In this document: piece after piece, positions 1-8,933 of the stretch
Numbering within the stretch: position 1 is the stretch's first letter
Layout of the letters: each line of letters opens with the position of its first letter
Translations under genes and position numbers: made by a program
Notes under the pieces: model-generated
Seen by the model: the letters and a program-made list of their open reading frames with translations, nothing else
Told to the model about the DNA's origin: nothing
Databases searched by the model: none
Source: Candidatus Hadersleviella danica
GTDB taxonomy: Bacteria > Chloroflexota > Anaerolineae > Promineifilales > Promineifilaceae
Assembly: GCA_016711405.1 (NCBI GenBank)
Contig: JADJSZ010000078.1
Coordinates: forward strand, 1 to 14,965
Direction: 5' to 3'
DNA length: 14,965 bases

Positions 1-39
1 ACCACTTCCCCGTCTTTGGCACATTAAAAGAATTGGTCT

Positions 40-51
40 GAGGAGAGAAGA
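40..51 (+). promoter_or_regulatory. Ribosome binding site of gltB
   Basis: An AGGAGAG stretch at 41-47 lies about six bases before the ATG at 52, a textbook Shine-Dalgarno arrangement. It supports ATG 52 as the gltB start, although the downstream frame must then be corrected before the conserved N-terminus. The bases before it are too few to call a promoter. Confidence 0.5.
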
Positions 52-3000
52 ATGGATACCCCGCACCTGACCCGACCCACCTCGAGAACCTGCTCAATGT
101 CCAGCAGCCCACAAGGGCAGAATGCGGCCGCCGTTAGCCCAAGGGCTTTACAACCCCGCCACCGAGCGGGATGCCTGCGGCATGGGCTTCATCGTCAACA
201 TCAAGGGCACAAATCCCACTTGAAAAAGTAAGGCAAGGCGATGACCATGTTGTGTAACATGGAACATCGCGGCGCACGGGGGCAGAAGCCAACACAGAGG
301 ATGGGAGGGGGTTCTCATCCAAATACCAGACTCGATTTTTCCAAGCCGTTTGTGCCGAGCAACTTATTGCCCGCCGAAGGGCAACGTGTGGGAATGCTGT
401 TTTTACCCCGGATGCCCACCGAGAACTAATTGGAAGAAGTCAGAACAAAGTGATGGATTGGCTTGGGTCAGGCTCGTCTTGGCTGGCGCACTGTGCCGAC
501 CAACAACGCATCGCTCGGGACACGGCCGTGGGGGAGCCGCCATCCGCCAAGGATTTATCCAAAAGAATTTAACCCCGCCCAAGAAGTGGACAAACTCGCC
601 TTCGAGCGCAAGCTGTTTGTCATTCGCCGCTTGGCCGAAAAGCAAATTCAGGACGAACTGCCGGGCAAGAGCGAAGATTTTTACATTCAGCCTCTCGGCG
701 CGAACCATCATCTATAAGGGATGCTCAACGCTCCCCAAGTCCCCAATGCTTCCCTCGACTTGGACGACGAGCGCGTGGAAACGGCCGTGGCCTCGTCCAC
801 TCCCGCTTCAGCACCAATACCTTCCCAGTTAGACCGCGCCCACCCCTACCGCTACCTCATCCACAACGGCGAAATCAACACCATACAAGGCAACGCCAAC
901 TGGATGGACACCCGCCAAGCTGTTTGCCAGCCAAAAGTTCGGCGACGATTTGCCCAAAGTCCTGCCCATCATAGACCGCAACAGCAGTGATTCGGGCATG
1001 TTCGACAACGCCGTCGGATTCCTCAACCTCGGGCTACTCCTCGCTATGTCATGATGATGGCTGCCCGAGCCGTGGCAAAGCACACCCATCTCTCCCCCGA
1101 AAAACGCGCCTTCTACCAATACCACAGTTGCCTGATGGAGCCGTGGGACGGCCCGCCTCCATTGGTTCACCGATGGAACCCTCGTCGGGGCGATTTTGGC
1201 CTGCAACGGCCTGCGCCCCCCCCGCTACACATCACCAAAAACGACCACCTGATTTGGCCTCCGAAGTGGGCGTGTTGGATGTCGAGCCCGAGAATGTGGT
1301 CTACAAGGGGCGGCTCCAGGCGGGGGCGCATGTTGCTGGTGGATATATCGGAACAGCGCATCATCAGCGACGAAGAACTGAAGCACATCATCAGCAACAA
1401 AACGGCCGTTCCAACAATGGCTCGATGAGAACCTCCTGACACTCGACGATGTGCCCCCGCCCCAGCATCCCCAACCCAACCCCGCCACCGTCACCCAACG
1501 GCAACAAGCGTTTGGCTACACCTTCGAGGTTGCGGATGGTGCTGGCCCGATGATGGAAACAGGCATGGAAGCGTTGGGTTCGATGGGCGACGACACGCCA
1601 GCGGCCGTGCTTTCCCGCCACAGCCAGCCCATCTACAACTACTTCAAACAACTGTTCGCCGAAGTGACCAACCCGCCCATTGATGCCATCCGCGAAGAAT
1701 TGGTAACGGCACAGAGACGTTGTTGGGCACAGAGGGCAACCTGCTCGAGCCAGCCCCCCACCATGCGCGGCGCATCATGCGGAACACCCCTGCTGACCAA
1801 CGAGCAATTGGCTCAACTGCGCCACATTCAGCTCGATGGGTTCAAGGCGGAGACGTTGCCTTTGCTCTATGTGTGTACGGATGGGGCAAGCCCTCGAAAT
1901 GCACTGGAAGCACTGTTTGCGGCGGCCGACCGCGCCATTGACGACGGCGCAAATTTGCTCATTCTGTCCGACCGAGGCATCAACGCCAAGCTGGGAGCCA
2001 TCCCCGCCCTGTTGACCAGCGCGGGCTTGCACCACCACCTCATCCGCGAAGGCAAGCGCACCAAAGCCAGCCTCATCCTCGAATCCGGCGACCCGCGCGA
2101 AGTGCATCACTTCGCCGTCCTGCTCGGCTACGGCGCGGATGCCATCAACCCCTACTTGGCCTTTGAGACGCTGGGCAATTTGCTGGAAAAGAAGCTGGTC
2201 ACCGACCGTTTCCTATGAGCAGGGGTCCAAGAAATATATCAAGGCGGCCGTCAAAGGCATGGTCAAAGTGCTGTCCAAGATGGGCATCTCCACCATTCAA
2301 AGCTATCGCGGGCGCAAATTTTCGAGGCGTTGGGCTTGCACAAAGCGTCGTCAATCGTTATTTCACGGGCACCCCACCCGCTTGCAGGGCATGACCCTGC
2401 CCATGTTGGCCGAAGAAGTTCTGCGCCGCCACAGCATGCCTTCCCCGTGCGCCCCGCCAATGGCCACGCCTTGCCCCGCTGGCGGCCGTTACCAATGGCG
2501 GCACGATGGCGAGTACCACCTCTTCAACCCCTCCACCATTCACGCCCTGCAAGGCATGCCGCTCGGGCAATTACGATGCCTTCAAGCGGTATTCGGCCGA
2601 GGTCAACGCCACCCCAACCAACTGGGCACCTTGCGCGGGCTGCTCCGCTAAAGAAGCGAGGGCGCACCCCATCGCTATCCGCAAGTCGAAAGCATCGAAG
2701 CGATTTGCCAACGGTTCAAACCGGGGCCATGTCCTACGGCTCGATTAGTGCCGAAGTGCATGAAAGCTTTGCCATCGCCATGAACCGCATTGGGGGCAAG
2801 AGCAACACACGGCGAGGGCGGCGAAGACCCGCGCCGCTGGGTACCCGAGGAGAACGGCGATTCGCGGCGCAGTGCCATCAAACAGGTGGCAAGCGGCCGT
2901 TTTCGGGGTGACGAGCGAATACCTCGTCAACGCCGACGAAATCCAAATTAAGATGGCACAAGGAGCCAAGCCGGCGAAGAGGGGGCAACTGCCCGGGCAC

Positions 3001-4652
3001 AAGGTGTACCCGTGGGTACCAAAGTGCGCCACTCCACCCCGGCGTGGGGCTGATTTCGCCCCCGCCCCACCACGACATTTACTCCATCGAAGATTTGGCG
3101 CAGTTGATTTACGACCTGAAGAGCGCCAACCCGCAGGCGCGGATTAACGTCAAGCTGGTTTCTGAGGTGGGGGTGGGCACGATTGCCGCCGGGGTGGCCA
3201 AAGCACACGCCGATGTCATTCTCATCAGCGGGGCGGATGGGGGCACGGGTGCATCCCCCCAAACGAGCATTAAGCACGCTGGCCTGCCGTGGGAACTGGG
3301 CTTGGCCGAGGCGCACCAAACCCTGCTCCTGAACAAGTTGCGGAGCCGCGTCGTTTGGAAACAGACGGCCAACTCAAGACCGGGCGGGATGTGGTCATCG
3401 CGGCCATGCTGGGCGCGGAAGAGTTTGGCTTTGCCACCGCCCCGCTGGTCGCCTCGGCTGTGTGATGATGCGCGTTTGCCATCTCGAACACCTGCCCAGG
3501 TGGGGCCACCCAAAACCCCGAACTCCGCGCCAATTTCACCGGCGACCCCGCCCATGTGGTCAACTTTATGCAGTTTATCGCCCAAGAGATGCGCGAAATT
3601 ATGGCGGAGTTGGGCATTCGCACCATCCAAGAGTTGGTCGGCCGTACCGATTTGCTGGAGCCGCGCACCGATATTGACCATTGGAAGGCGCAGGGGTTGG
3701 ATTTGTCGCCGTTGCTCTACCAGCCGCCCGTCGGGCCAGAGGTCGGCCGTACCAAGCAACAGGAGCAAAACCACGACTTTGATGAGCGGTACGACTTCCG
3801 CGTTTTGCTAGGCTTGTGCCGCCAAGCGATTACGCACGGCAAGATTCGGGCGACGTTGCCCATCTGCAACACGGATAGAGCCGTGGGCACGACGTTGGGC
3901 AGTACCATCACCAAAAACTTTGGGGCGGATGGCCTGCCCGAAGACCAAATTCGGCTCCACCTGCAAGGCTCGGCCGGGCAAAGTTTGGGCGCGTTCATCC
4001 CCAAGGGGCTGACTTTGGAACTGGAGGGGGATGCCAACGATTACATCGGCAAGGGGTTGTCGGGTGGCAAAATCATGGTCTACCCGCCAAAGAGCGTGTT
4101 CGCGGCCGAGGAGAAATCATCATCGGCAACACCGCTTTTTACGGGGCGACCAGTGGCGTGGCTTATGTGCGGGGCATGGCGGGCGAGCGGTTCGCCGTGC
4201 GCAACAGCGGGGCGACGCTGGTGGTGGTGGAGGGGGTGGGCGACCACGGCTGTGAGTATATGACGGGCGGCAAGGTGGTCGTCTTGGGCAAGACGGGGCG
4301 CAATTTTGCGGCGGGCATGTCGGGCGGGGTGGCCTATGTGTGGGACACAGTCGGGGATTTTGGCCTGCGCTGTAACCAAGAGATGGTCGCCCTGAGCGGG
4401 GTGAGTGACGCGGCCGAACTGGAGGAGTTGTACGCGCTGATCCAGCACCATGCGGTGGAGACGGGGAGCCAGCACGCATGGCGGATGCTCTCGGAGTGGG
4501 AGGTGACGAGCAGGCAGTTGGTGAAGGTGTTGCCGTATGATTACCAGCGGATGTTGGAGGCGATTGCGGCCGTGGAAGCGCAGGGGTTGGTGGGGGATGA
4601 GGCGCTCTTGGCGGCGTTTGAGTCGAGTTTGACGGCCAAAGTAAAAGCGTAA
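52..4652 (+). CDS. gltB: Glutamate synthase (NADPH) large subunit, heavily frameshifted
   Basis: Alpha subunit of glutamate synthase: it hydrolyses glutamine, channels the ammonia to 2-oxoglutarate and makes glutamate at FMN. The about 1,510-codon span matches the family. The glutaminase domain (about 143-1430) opens with DACGMGF; its Cys at 176-178 is the expected N-terminal nucleophile exposed by propeptide removal. MEHRGARG follows at about 262-282. The central domain runs about 1450-2500, the FMN domain about 2700-3720 (SGADGGTGASP near 3227), and the GXGXG beta-helix about 3790-4560. [3Fe-4S] ligands are at 3459-3461, 3477-3479 and 3493-3495 (C-x5-C-x4-C after one correction). Coherent stretches change frame more than a dozen times, e.g. 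463-717, 1051-1150, 1451-1700, 1790-2215, 3044-3350, 3556-4110 and 4158-4652. ATG 52 has a strong ribosome site and would give a propeptide of about 41 residues, like E. coli; ATG 122 is directly in frame with the Cys and is the alternative. I treat the frame breaks as mostly sequencing indels; true decay is possible. Confidence 0.93.
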
Positions 4653-4657
4653 CATGA

Positions 4658-4724
4658 AGTCTTTCAGTCTGTCAGTCGCTCAGTCATTGGCTGACGGGCT
4701 GACAGACTGACAGTCTGAGAGACT
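4658..4724. repeat. Intergenic hairpin of CAGTC/GACTG repeat units
   Basis: The 76-bp gltB-gltD spacer is almost entirely an inverted repeat. Positions 4658-4677 pair with 4705-4724 at 18 of 20 bases, and shorter CTCAG/CTGAC matches continue inward. Both arms are made of repeated TCAGTC-like units. It begins five bases after the gltB stop (4650-4652) and ends four bases before the gltD ATG. In mRNA it would fold into a long hairpin that could protect gltB mRNA or limit gltD translation; that role is inferred. Confidence 0.75.
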
Positions 4725-4728
4725 ACCG

Positions 4729-6204
4729 ATGAACAAAGCAACTGGATTTATGACCTATGCGCGGAGACGGCCGCCGAACGGCCGCCCGCCGAGCGCATCC
4801 ACGACTGGAACGAACACACCATCCCCTGCCCGGAAATCCAAATCAAGGCGCAAGGGGCGCGGTGCATGGACTGCGGCATTCCCTTCTGCCACACAGGCAA
4901 AGAAATCACCCGCATGGCTTCGGGTTGCCCGCTCAACAACCTCATCCCCGAATGGAACGATTTAATCTATCGGGGCTTGTGGCACGAGGCGTATGAGCGG
5001 CTGGACAAGACCAACAACTTCCCCGAATTTACGGGGCGGGTCTGCCCTGCTCCGTGCGAAGCGGCCTGTGTGTTGGGCATCCACGAAGACCCCGTGACGA
5101 TTAAGAGCATCGAAAGCACGATTATTGACCGCGCTTTTGATGAGGGGTGGGTACGGCCGAACAAACCGCGCAAGCGCACAGGCAAAACGGTGGCTATCAT
5201 CGGTTCGGGTAGCAGGGCTGGCCGCGGCCGACCAACTCAACAAAGTCGGGCACACCGTCACCGTCTACGAACGCGCCCCTCCCGGCGGGCTGATGACCTA
5301 CGGCATCCCCAACATGAAAATCGAGAAGGAGACCGTCCTGCGCCGCATCCACCTGCTGGAAGCGGCGGGGGTTAAGTTCGTTTGCAACGCCCATGTGGGG
5401 GTTAATTTCGATGCGGAGCAAATCAAGCAAACGCACGATGCGGTGATTTTGTGCGGGGGAGCCACCCAGCCCAACAGCGTCAATGTGCCCGGCCACGATT
5501 TAGAGGGCATCCATTACGCCGTCGATTTTCTGTCGGCCACCACACAGAGTTTGCTCGATTCGGGGTTGGCGGATGGGAAGTATATTTCGGCCAAGGATAA
5601 GCACGTCATCATCATTGGCGGCGGGGATACGGGCACCGATTGCGTGGGCACATCGCTCGACATGGGTGCCAAAGCGTGACCCAGTTTGAATTGTTGGATC
5701 GGCCGCCTAATGCTCGTGCGGCCGACAATCCGTGGCCGCAATGGGCGAAAGTCTACAAACTCGATTACGGCCAAAAAGAGGCCAAAGCCATCTTTGGCGA
5801 CGACCCGCGCCAATACAAGGTAAAGACCAAGGCGTTTATGGGGGATGAGCAGGGGCGGGTGACGGCCGTCAAAACGGTCAACATCAGTTGGGAAATCAAC
5901 CGCGACGGCAGTTGGGGGATTTACGAATTGCCCGGCACAGAGCGGGTGTGGGCGGCCGATTTGGTCCTCATTGCCATTGGCTTTAAGTCAGGAAAACCCG
6001 TTGCTGAAGGCGTTTGGGGTGGAGCAGGATAACCGCACCAATGTGAAGGCGGAGTTTGACAAGTACACCACGAGTGTACCGGCCGTGTTCTCGGCGGGGG
6101 ATATGCGCCGGGGGCAAAGCCTCGTCGTGTGGGCCATCCGCGAGGGGCGCGGCGTGGCGCGAGAATGTGACCGATTTTTGATGGGGGAGACGGATTTACC
6201 GTAG
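4729..6204 (+). CDS. gltD: Glutamate synthase (NADPH) small subunit, frameshifted
   Basis: Beta subunit: FAD flavoprotein that oxidises NADPH and passes electrons through [4Fe-4S] clusters to GltB. About 490 codons, the usual length. The N-terminal cluster domain shows ARCMDCGIPFC (about 4855-4890), then SGCP and GRVCPAPCEAAC (about 5035-5070). The FAD-binding GSGPAG motif near 5205-5220 is broken by a small deletion. The NADPH-binding motif GGGDTGTDCVGTS is at about 5617-5655, and the C-terminal AGDMRRGQSLVVWAI at about 6098-6142. Frame changes occur near 4760, 5212, 5675 and 5985; the one near 5675 is repaired by one extra A in a run of A (AKSVTQFELL). The ATG at 4729 has only a weak GAGAG upstream because the hairpin fills the leader. 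The stop TAG at 6202-6204 is the first unit of a TAGAGA repeat. Confidence 0.94.
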
Positions 6205-6232
6205 AGATAGAGTGTAGAGATAGAGATAGAGG
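6202..6232. repeat. TAGAGA short tandem repeat
   Basis: About five imperfect TAGAGA units directly follow gltD and supply its TAG stop codon. The same unit builds the inverted repeat at 8831-8933, so the two belong to one family. No opposing CTCTA arm is present here. Confidence 0.8.
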
Positions 6233-6240
6233 AAAATGCG

Positions 6241-6320
6241 CTGTAGGGGCAACCCTTGTGGTTGCCCGGCTCCTAGGGCAGGCACAAGGCCGAGGGCAGG
6301 CACAAGGCCTGCCCCTACAG
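6241..6320. repeat. MITE-like palindromic element with 11-bp inverted ends
   Basis: An 80-bp element bounded by a perfect 11-bp inverted repeat: CTGTAGGGGCA at 6241-6251 and its complement at 6310-6320. Inside are a small hairpin (GGCAACC / GGTTGCC at about 6248-6264) and two direct copies of AGGGCAGGCACAAGGCC at 6275-6291 and 6293-6309. It carries no ORF of note. Elements with GTAGGGGC-type ends are dispersed in many bacterial genomes. It sits between the convergent gltD and hypE, where its fold could also act as a two-way terminator (inference; no T-tract is seen). Confidence 0.7.
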
Positions 6321-6330
6321 AATTTGGCCG

Positions 6331-7420
6331 TCAGCAAATGCGGGGGAGCATTTCACCCATCAGCACATCCACAATGCGGGTGCTACCAATGGATGTTTTC
6401 ATCAGCACCCGCCCCACGGGTGCGGGCACAACTTCGCCAATGATGACCGACTCTTCCCCATAGCGGGTGGCGCGCATAGCGGCCAACACCTTGTCGGCAT
6501 CCTCACGGCCGACAATCGCCAACAACTTGCCCTCGTTGGCAATGTACAGGGGTCGAAGCCCAACATTTCGCACGCCGCATGGACGGCGGGCGCACAGGGA
6601 TGGCCTTTTCTTGCAACAGAATGCCCACTTGGGATTGCTGGGCAATTTCGTTGAGGGTGCTGGCTACCCCGCCCCGCGTGGGGTCGCGCAAGACATGCAC
6701 TTGGTTGCTGACGGCCAGCATGGCCGCCACAAGCTGGTGCAGAGGGGCGGCATCGCTGGTGACGGCCGTCTCAAAGCCCAACTCCCCCCGCGCCTCCAAC
6801 ACGGCAATGCCGTGATCCCCTATCGAGCCAGACAAAATCACCACATCGCTGGGGCGAGCTTGCGCTCCGTTAATGGTCACTCCCTCGGGAATAAAGCCCA
6901 CCCCGGCCGTGTTGATGTATAAGCCATCCGCCTTGCCCCGCTGGACGACTTTGGTATCCCCCGCCACGATTTGCACCCCCGCTTCGGCCGCCGCCGCTTG
7001 CATGGAGACGACCACGCGGGTCAAAAGCTCTAGCTCCAACCCTTCCTCTAAAATAAAGCTCGCCGTCAGGTAGGTGGGGATGGCTCCCATCATGGCCAAA
7101 TCGTTGACGGTGCCGCAGACGGCCAAACGGCCGATGTCGCCGCCGGGGAAGAAGAGCGGCCAGACCACATGGGAATCGGTGCTGAGGGCGAGGCGGTGGC
7201 CGGGGGGGGGCGTGACCACGGCCGCATCATCCCCAGCCCGTAAAGCGGGATTGTCAAACGAGGGCAGAAAAAGCTGGCGAATTAAATCGGCCGATAATTT
7301 CCCCCCGCTCCCGTGCCCCATCACCACCTGCCCCCGCTGGCGAATGGGGGTAGGGCACGCGGCTCCTTGAAGATTTAGGGCTAACTCCGTCTCTGGGGCA
7401 ATTGCGGGTTGGTTGGTCAC
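6331..7420 (-). CDS. hypE: Carbamoyl dehydratase HypE (hydrogenase maturation)
   Basis: HypE dehydrates the thiocarbamate on its C-terminal Cys, using ATP, to the thiocyanate that becomes the cyanide ligands of the [NiFe] site. It has a PurM/AIR-synthase-like fold. Visible are MGHGSGGKLS near the N-terminus, the nucleotide-site GDDAAVV, DPTRGGVAS, and the diagnostic C-terminal PRIC ending at the TGA (6331-6333), so the acceptor cysteine is intact. About 362 codons, usual size. The start is GTG at 7418-7420, three bases after the hypD stop, with GAGGAC inside the hypD end as ribosome site, pointing to translational coupling. Two frame changes near 6587 and 6556 restore PVHAACEMLGFDPLYIA and look like sequencing errors. 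Confidence 0.95.
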
Positions 7421-7423
7421 AGA

Positions 7424-8522
7424 TTATTGTCCTCGATACCGATAATAAGCGGCGCAAGCGCCCTCGCTGGAGACCATGGTGGCTCCCAGCGGGTGGGTGG
7501 GGGTGCATTCTTTGCCAAACGCAGGGCATTGGGAGGGCTTGAGCAACCCTTGTAACACCAACCCCGCTTGGCACAGGGGGGATTCCTCGGACTGGATTTG
7601 GCTGACATCGTAGCGCACTTCGGCGTTAAAGGGGTCTAGCTCGGGGCGCAACCGCCAGCCGCTCATGGGGATGAGGCCAATGCCCCGCCATTTGCGGTCG
7701 CATGGCTCGAAGACTTGCTCTAAGACGGCCTGCGCCGCCTTGTTGCCCTCGTAGGTGACGGCACGGCCGTAGGCGTTTTCGACCTCCGCTTTGCCCGCTT
7801 CTAACTGGCGCACGGCCGCTATAATCCCCTGTAGCAAATCCACTGGCTCAAACCCCGTCACCACAATAGGCACATGGTATTGGGATGCGATGGGGGGATA
7901 TTCCCAGTAGCCCATCACCGCACACACATGGCCTGCGGCCAAAAACGCCTGCACCCTGTTGTGGGGGGAGCCGAGGATGGCGTGCATGGCGGGGGGCACG
8001 CACACATGGGAGACCAGCACCGAGTAGTTGGTTAGCCCCAAAGTGCGCGCCTGCAACACGCTCATCGCATTGGCGGGGGCGGTGGTCTCGAAGCCAATGG
8101 CAAAAAGACAACTTCTTTGTCGGGGTTGGCTTGGGCGATTTTGACTGCATCGAGCGGGGAGTACGACGCGCACATCTCCCCAGCGGCACGCACGGCAAAG
8201 AGGTCTCGGCCGTTGCCATTGGGGCCGATGGAGCCGGGCACGCGCAACATATCGCCAAAGGTGGTCATGATGATGTTGGGGAGAGCGGCAATGGCCAGTG
8301 CTTTGTCTATTAGCTCCACGGGGGTCACGCAGACAGGGCAACCGGGTCGTGGATTAGTTCGATTTCAGGGGGCAACAGTTGGTCTATGCCGTAGCGCATG
8401 ATGGAGTGGGTTTGGCCGCCGCACACCTCCATTAAGGCCCACGGCCGAGTGATGATTTGGCGCAGTTCTTGCAAGCGGCGTTGCACCAATTCGCCATCGC
8501 GGTATTCGTCGAGGTATTTCAT
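7424..8522 (-). CDS. hypD: Hydrogenase maturation factor HypD
   Basis: HypD, with HypC, is the scaffold on which Fe(CN)2CO is assembled; it carries a [4Fe-4S] cluster. About 366 codons, the normal length. The N-terminus MKYLDEYRD, CGGQTH, GDMLRVPGS, VVTGFEPVDLL, CDRKWRGIG, the Cys-containing CPAFGKECTP and the ending MVSSEGACAAYYRYRGQ are all recognisable. Two single-base losses split it: one near 8333-8338 (adding G restores HGPGCPVCVTP, the invariant CxxC loop) and one near 8107 (adding T to a run of T restores VVFFAIGFETTAPAN). Both are homopolymer under-calls, so the gene is probably intact. Its leader (8523-8549) is pyrimidine-rich in the mRNA and has no Shine-Dalgarno. Confidence 0.95.
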
Positions 8523-8546
8523 GGGAGGAGTGAGGGAGGGGAGGGA

Positions 8547-8813
8547 TTAGCCTGTGGCGTGTTCGGCCGTGAGGCCCAACTCTTCGTCAAGGTCGCCCAT
8601 TTCGCGCAACACATCGAGCGTGGCTTGCGCCTCTTCTTCGCTGATGCGGCTGATGGCAAAGCCCACATGGACGATGGTGTAGTCGCCAATTTCTGCTTCG
8701 GGAACATAGGCGAGGCAAGTTTCGCGGATAACGCCGCCGAAATCCACCTTGCCCATCGCTAAGTCGCCTGTCTGGTAAATATCAATTATTTTGCCGGGAA
8801 TGCCAAGACACAT
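8547..8813 (-). CDS. hypC: Hydrogenase maturation chaperone HypC
   Basis: Small HypC/HupF chaperone of 88 residues, intact. It starts MCLGIPGK: after Met removal the Cys is the residue that binds HypD and the immature HoxH. The body (VDFGGVIRETCLAYVPE, VGDYTIVH-like GDYTIVHVGFAIS) and the acidic C-terminus are typical. A good AGGAGA site lies five bases before the ATG. It precedes hypD by 24 bp and follows the hypF end across a repeat-filled spacer. HybG-like paralogues share this sequence; the context favours HypC serving the Hox enzyme. Confidence 0.97.
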   Translation of the reverse strand: MCLGIPGKIIDIYQTGDLAMGKVDFGGVIRETCLAYVPEAEIGDYTIVHVGFAISRISEEEAQATLDVLREMGDLDEELGLTAEHATG

Positions 8814-8825
8814 GGGGTTCTCCTG
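8814..8825 (-). promoter_or_regulatory. hypC ribosome binding site
   Basis: AGGAGA in the mRNA sense lies five bases before the hypC ATG, just outside the TAGAGA hairpin. It is a strong site, in contrast to hypD and hypF, which lack one, so hypC is probably the best translated maturation gene of this group. Confidence 0.65.
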
Positions 8826-8830
8826 AGAAA

Positions 8831-8933
8831 GATAGAGGGTAGAGATAGAGATAGAGATAGAGGGGGGATGGTAGACCGAGGTATGGTATTTCCTCTATCT
8901 CTATCTCCCGTCTCTATCTCCCTATCTCTATCT
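8831..8933. repeat. Inverted TAGAGA tandem-repeat arms between hypF and hypC
   Basis: The left arm is TAGAGA repeats (about 8840-8863) and the right arm the complementary CTCTAT units (8892-8933). A perfect 16-bp inverted repeat pairs 8848-8863 with 8892-8907 around a 28-base loop, and further units on each side extend the pairing imperfectly. The hypF stop codon (TAG, complement of 8928-8930) lies inside the right arm. In the operon transcript this would form a long hairpin separating hypF from hypC. Confidence 0.85.

Noticed and set aside
3109..3774. 221-residue open frame on the - strand opposite the FMN domain of gltB
   Set aside because: Shadow of the gltB coding strand; no recognisable motif and no ribosome site.
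52..4652. Programmed frameshifting or recoding in gltB
   Set aside because: More than a dozen shifts in both directions at different contexts, and similar breaks in unrelated genes; sequencing indels are simpler.
4080..4655. 191-residue open frame on the - strand opposite the end of gltB
   Set aside because: The + strand here encodes the conserved GXGXG domain of GltB without doubt; the antisense frame is low-complexity (His/Arg/Pro-rich), typical of a GC-rich shadow.
6241..6320. Classical intrinsic terminator
   Set aside because: The fold is strong but no run of T follows on either strand; a terminator role is possible but not shown.
8831..8933. CRISPR-like array
   Set aside because: Units of six bases with no spacers between them, and inverted arms; not CRISPR architecture.
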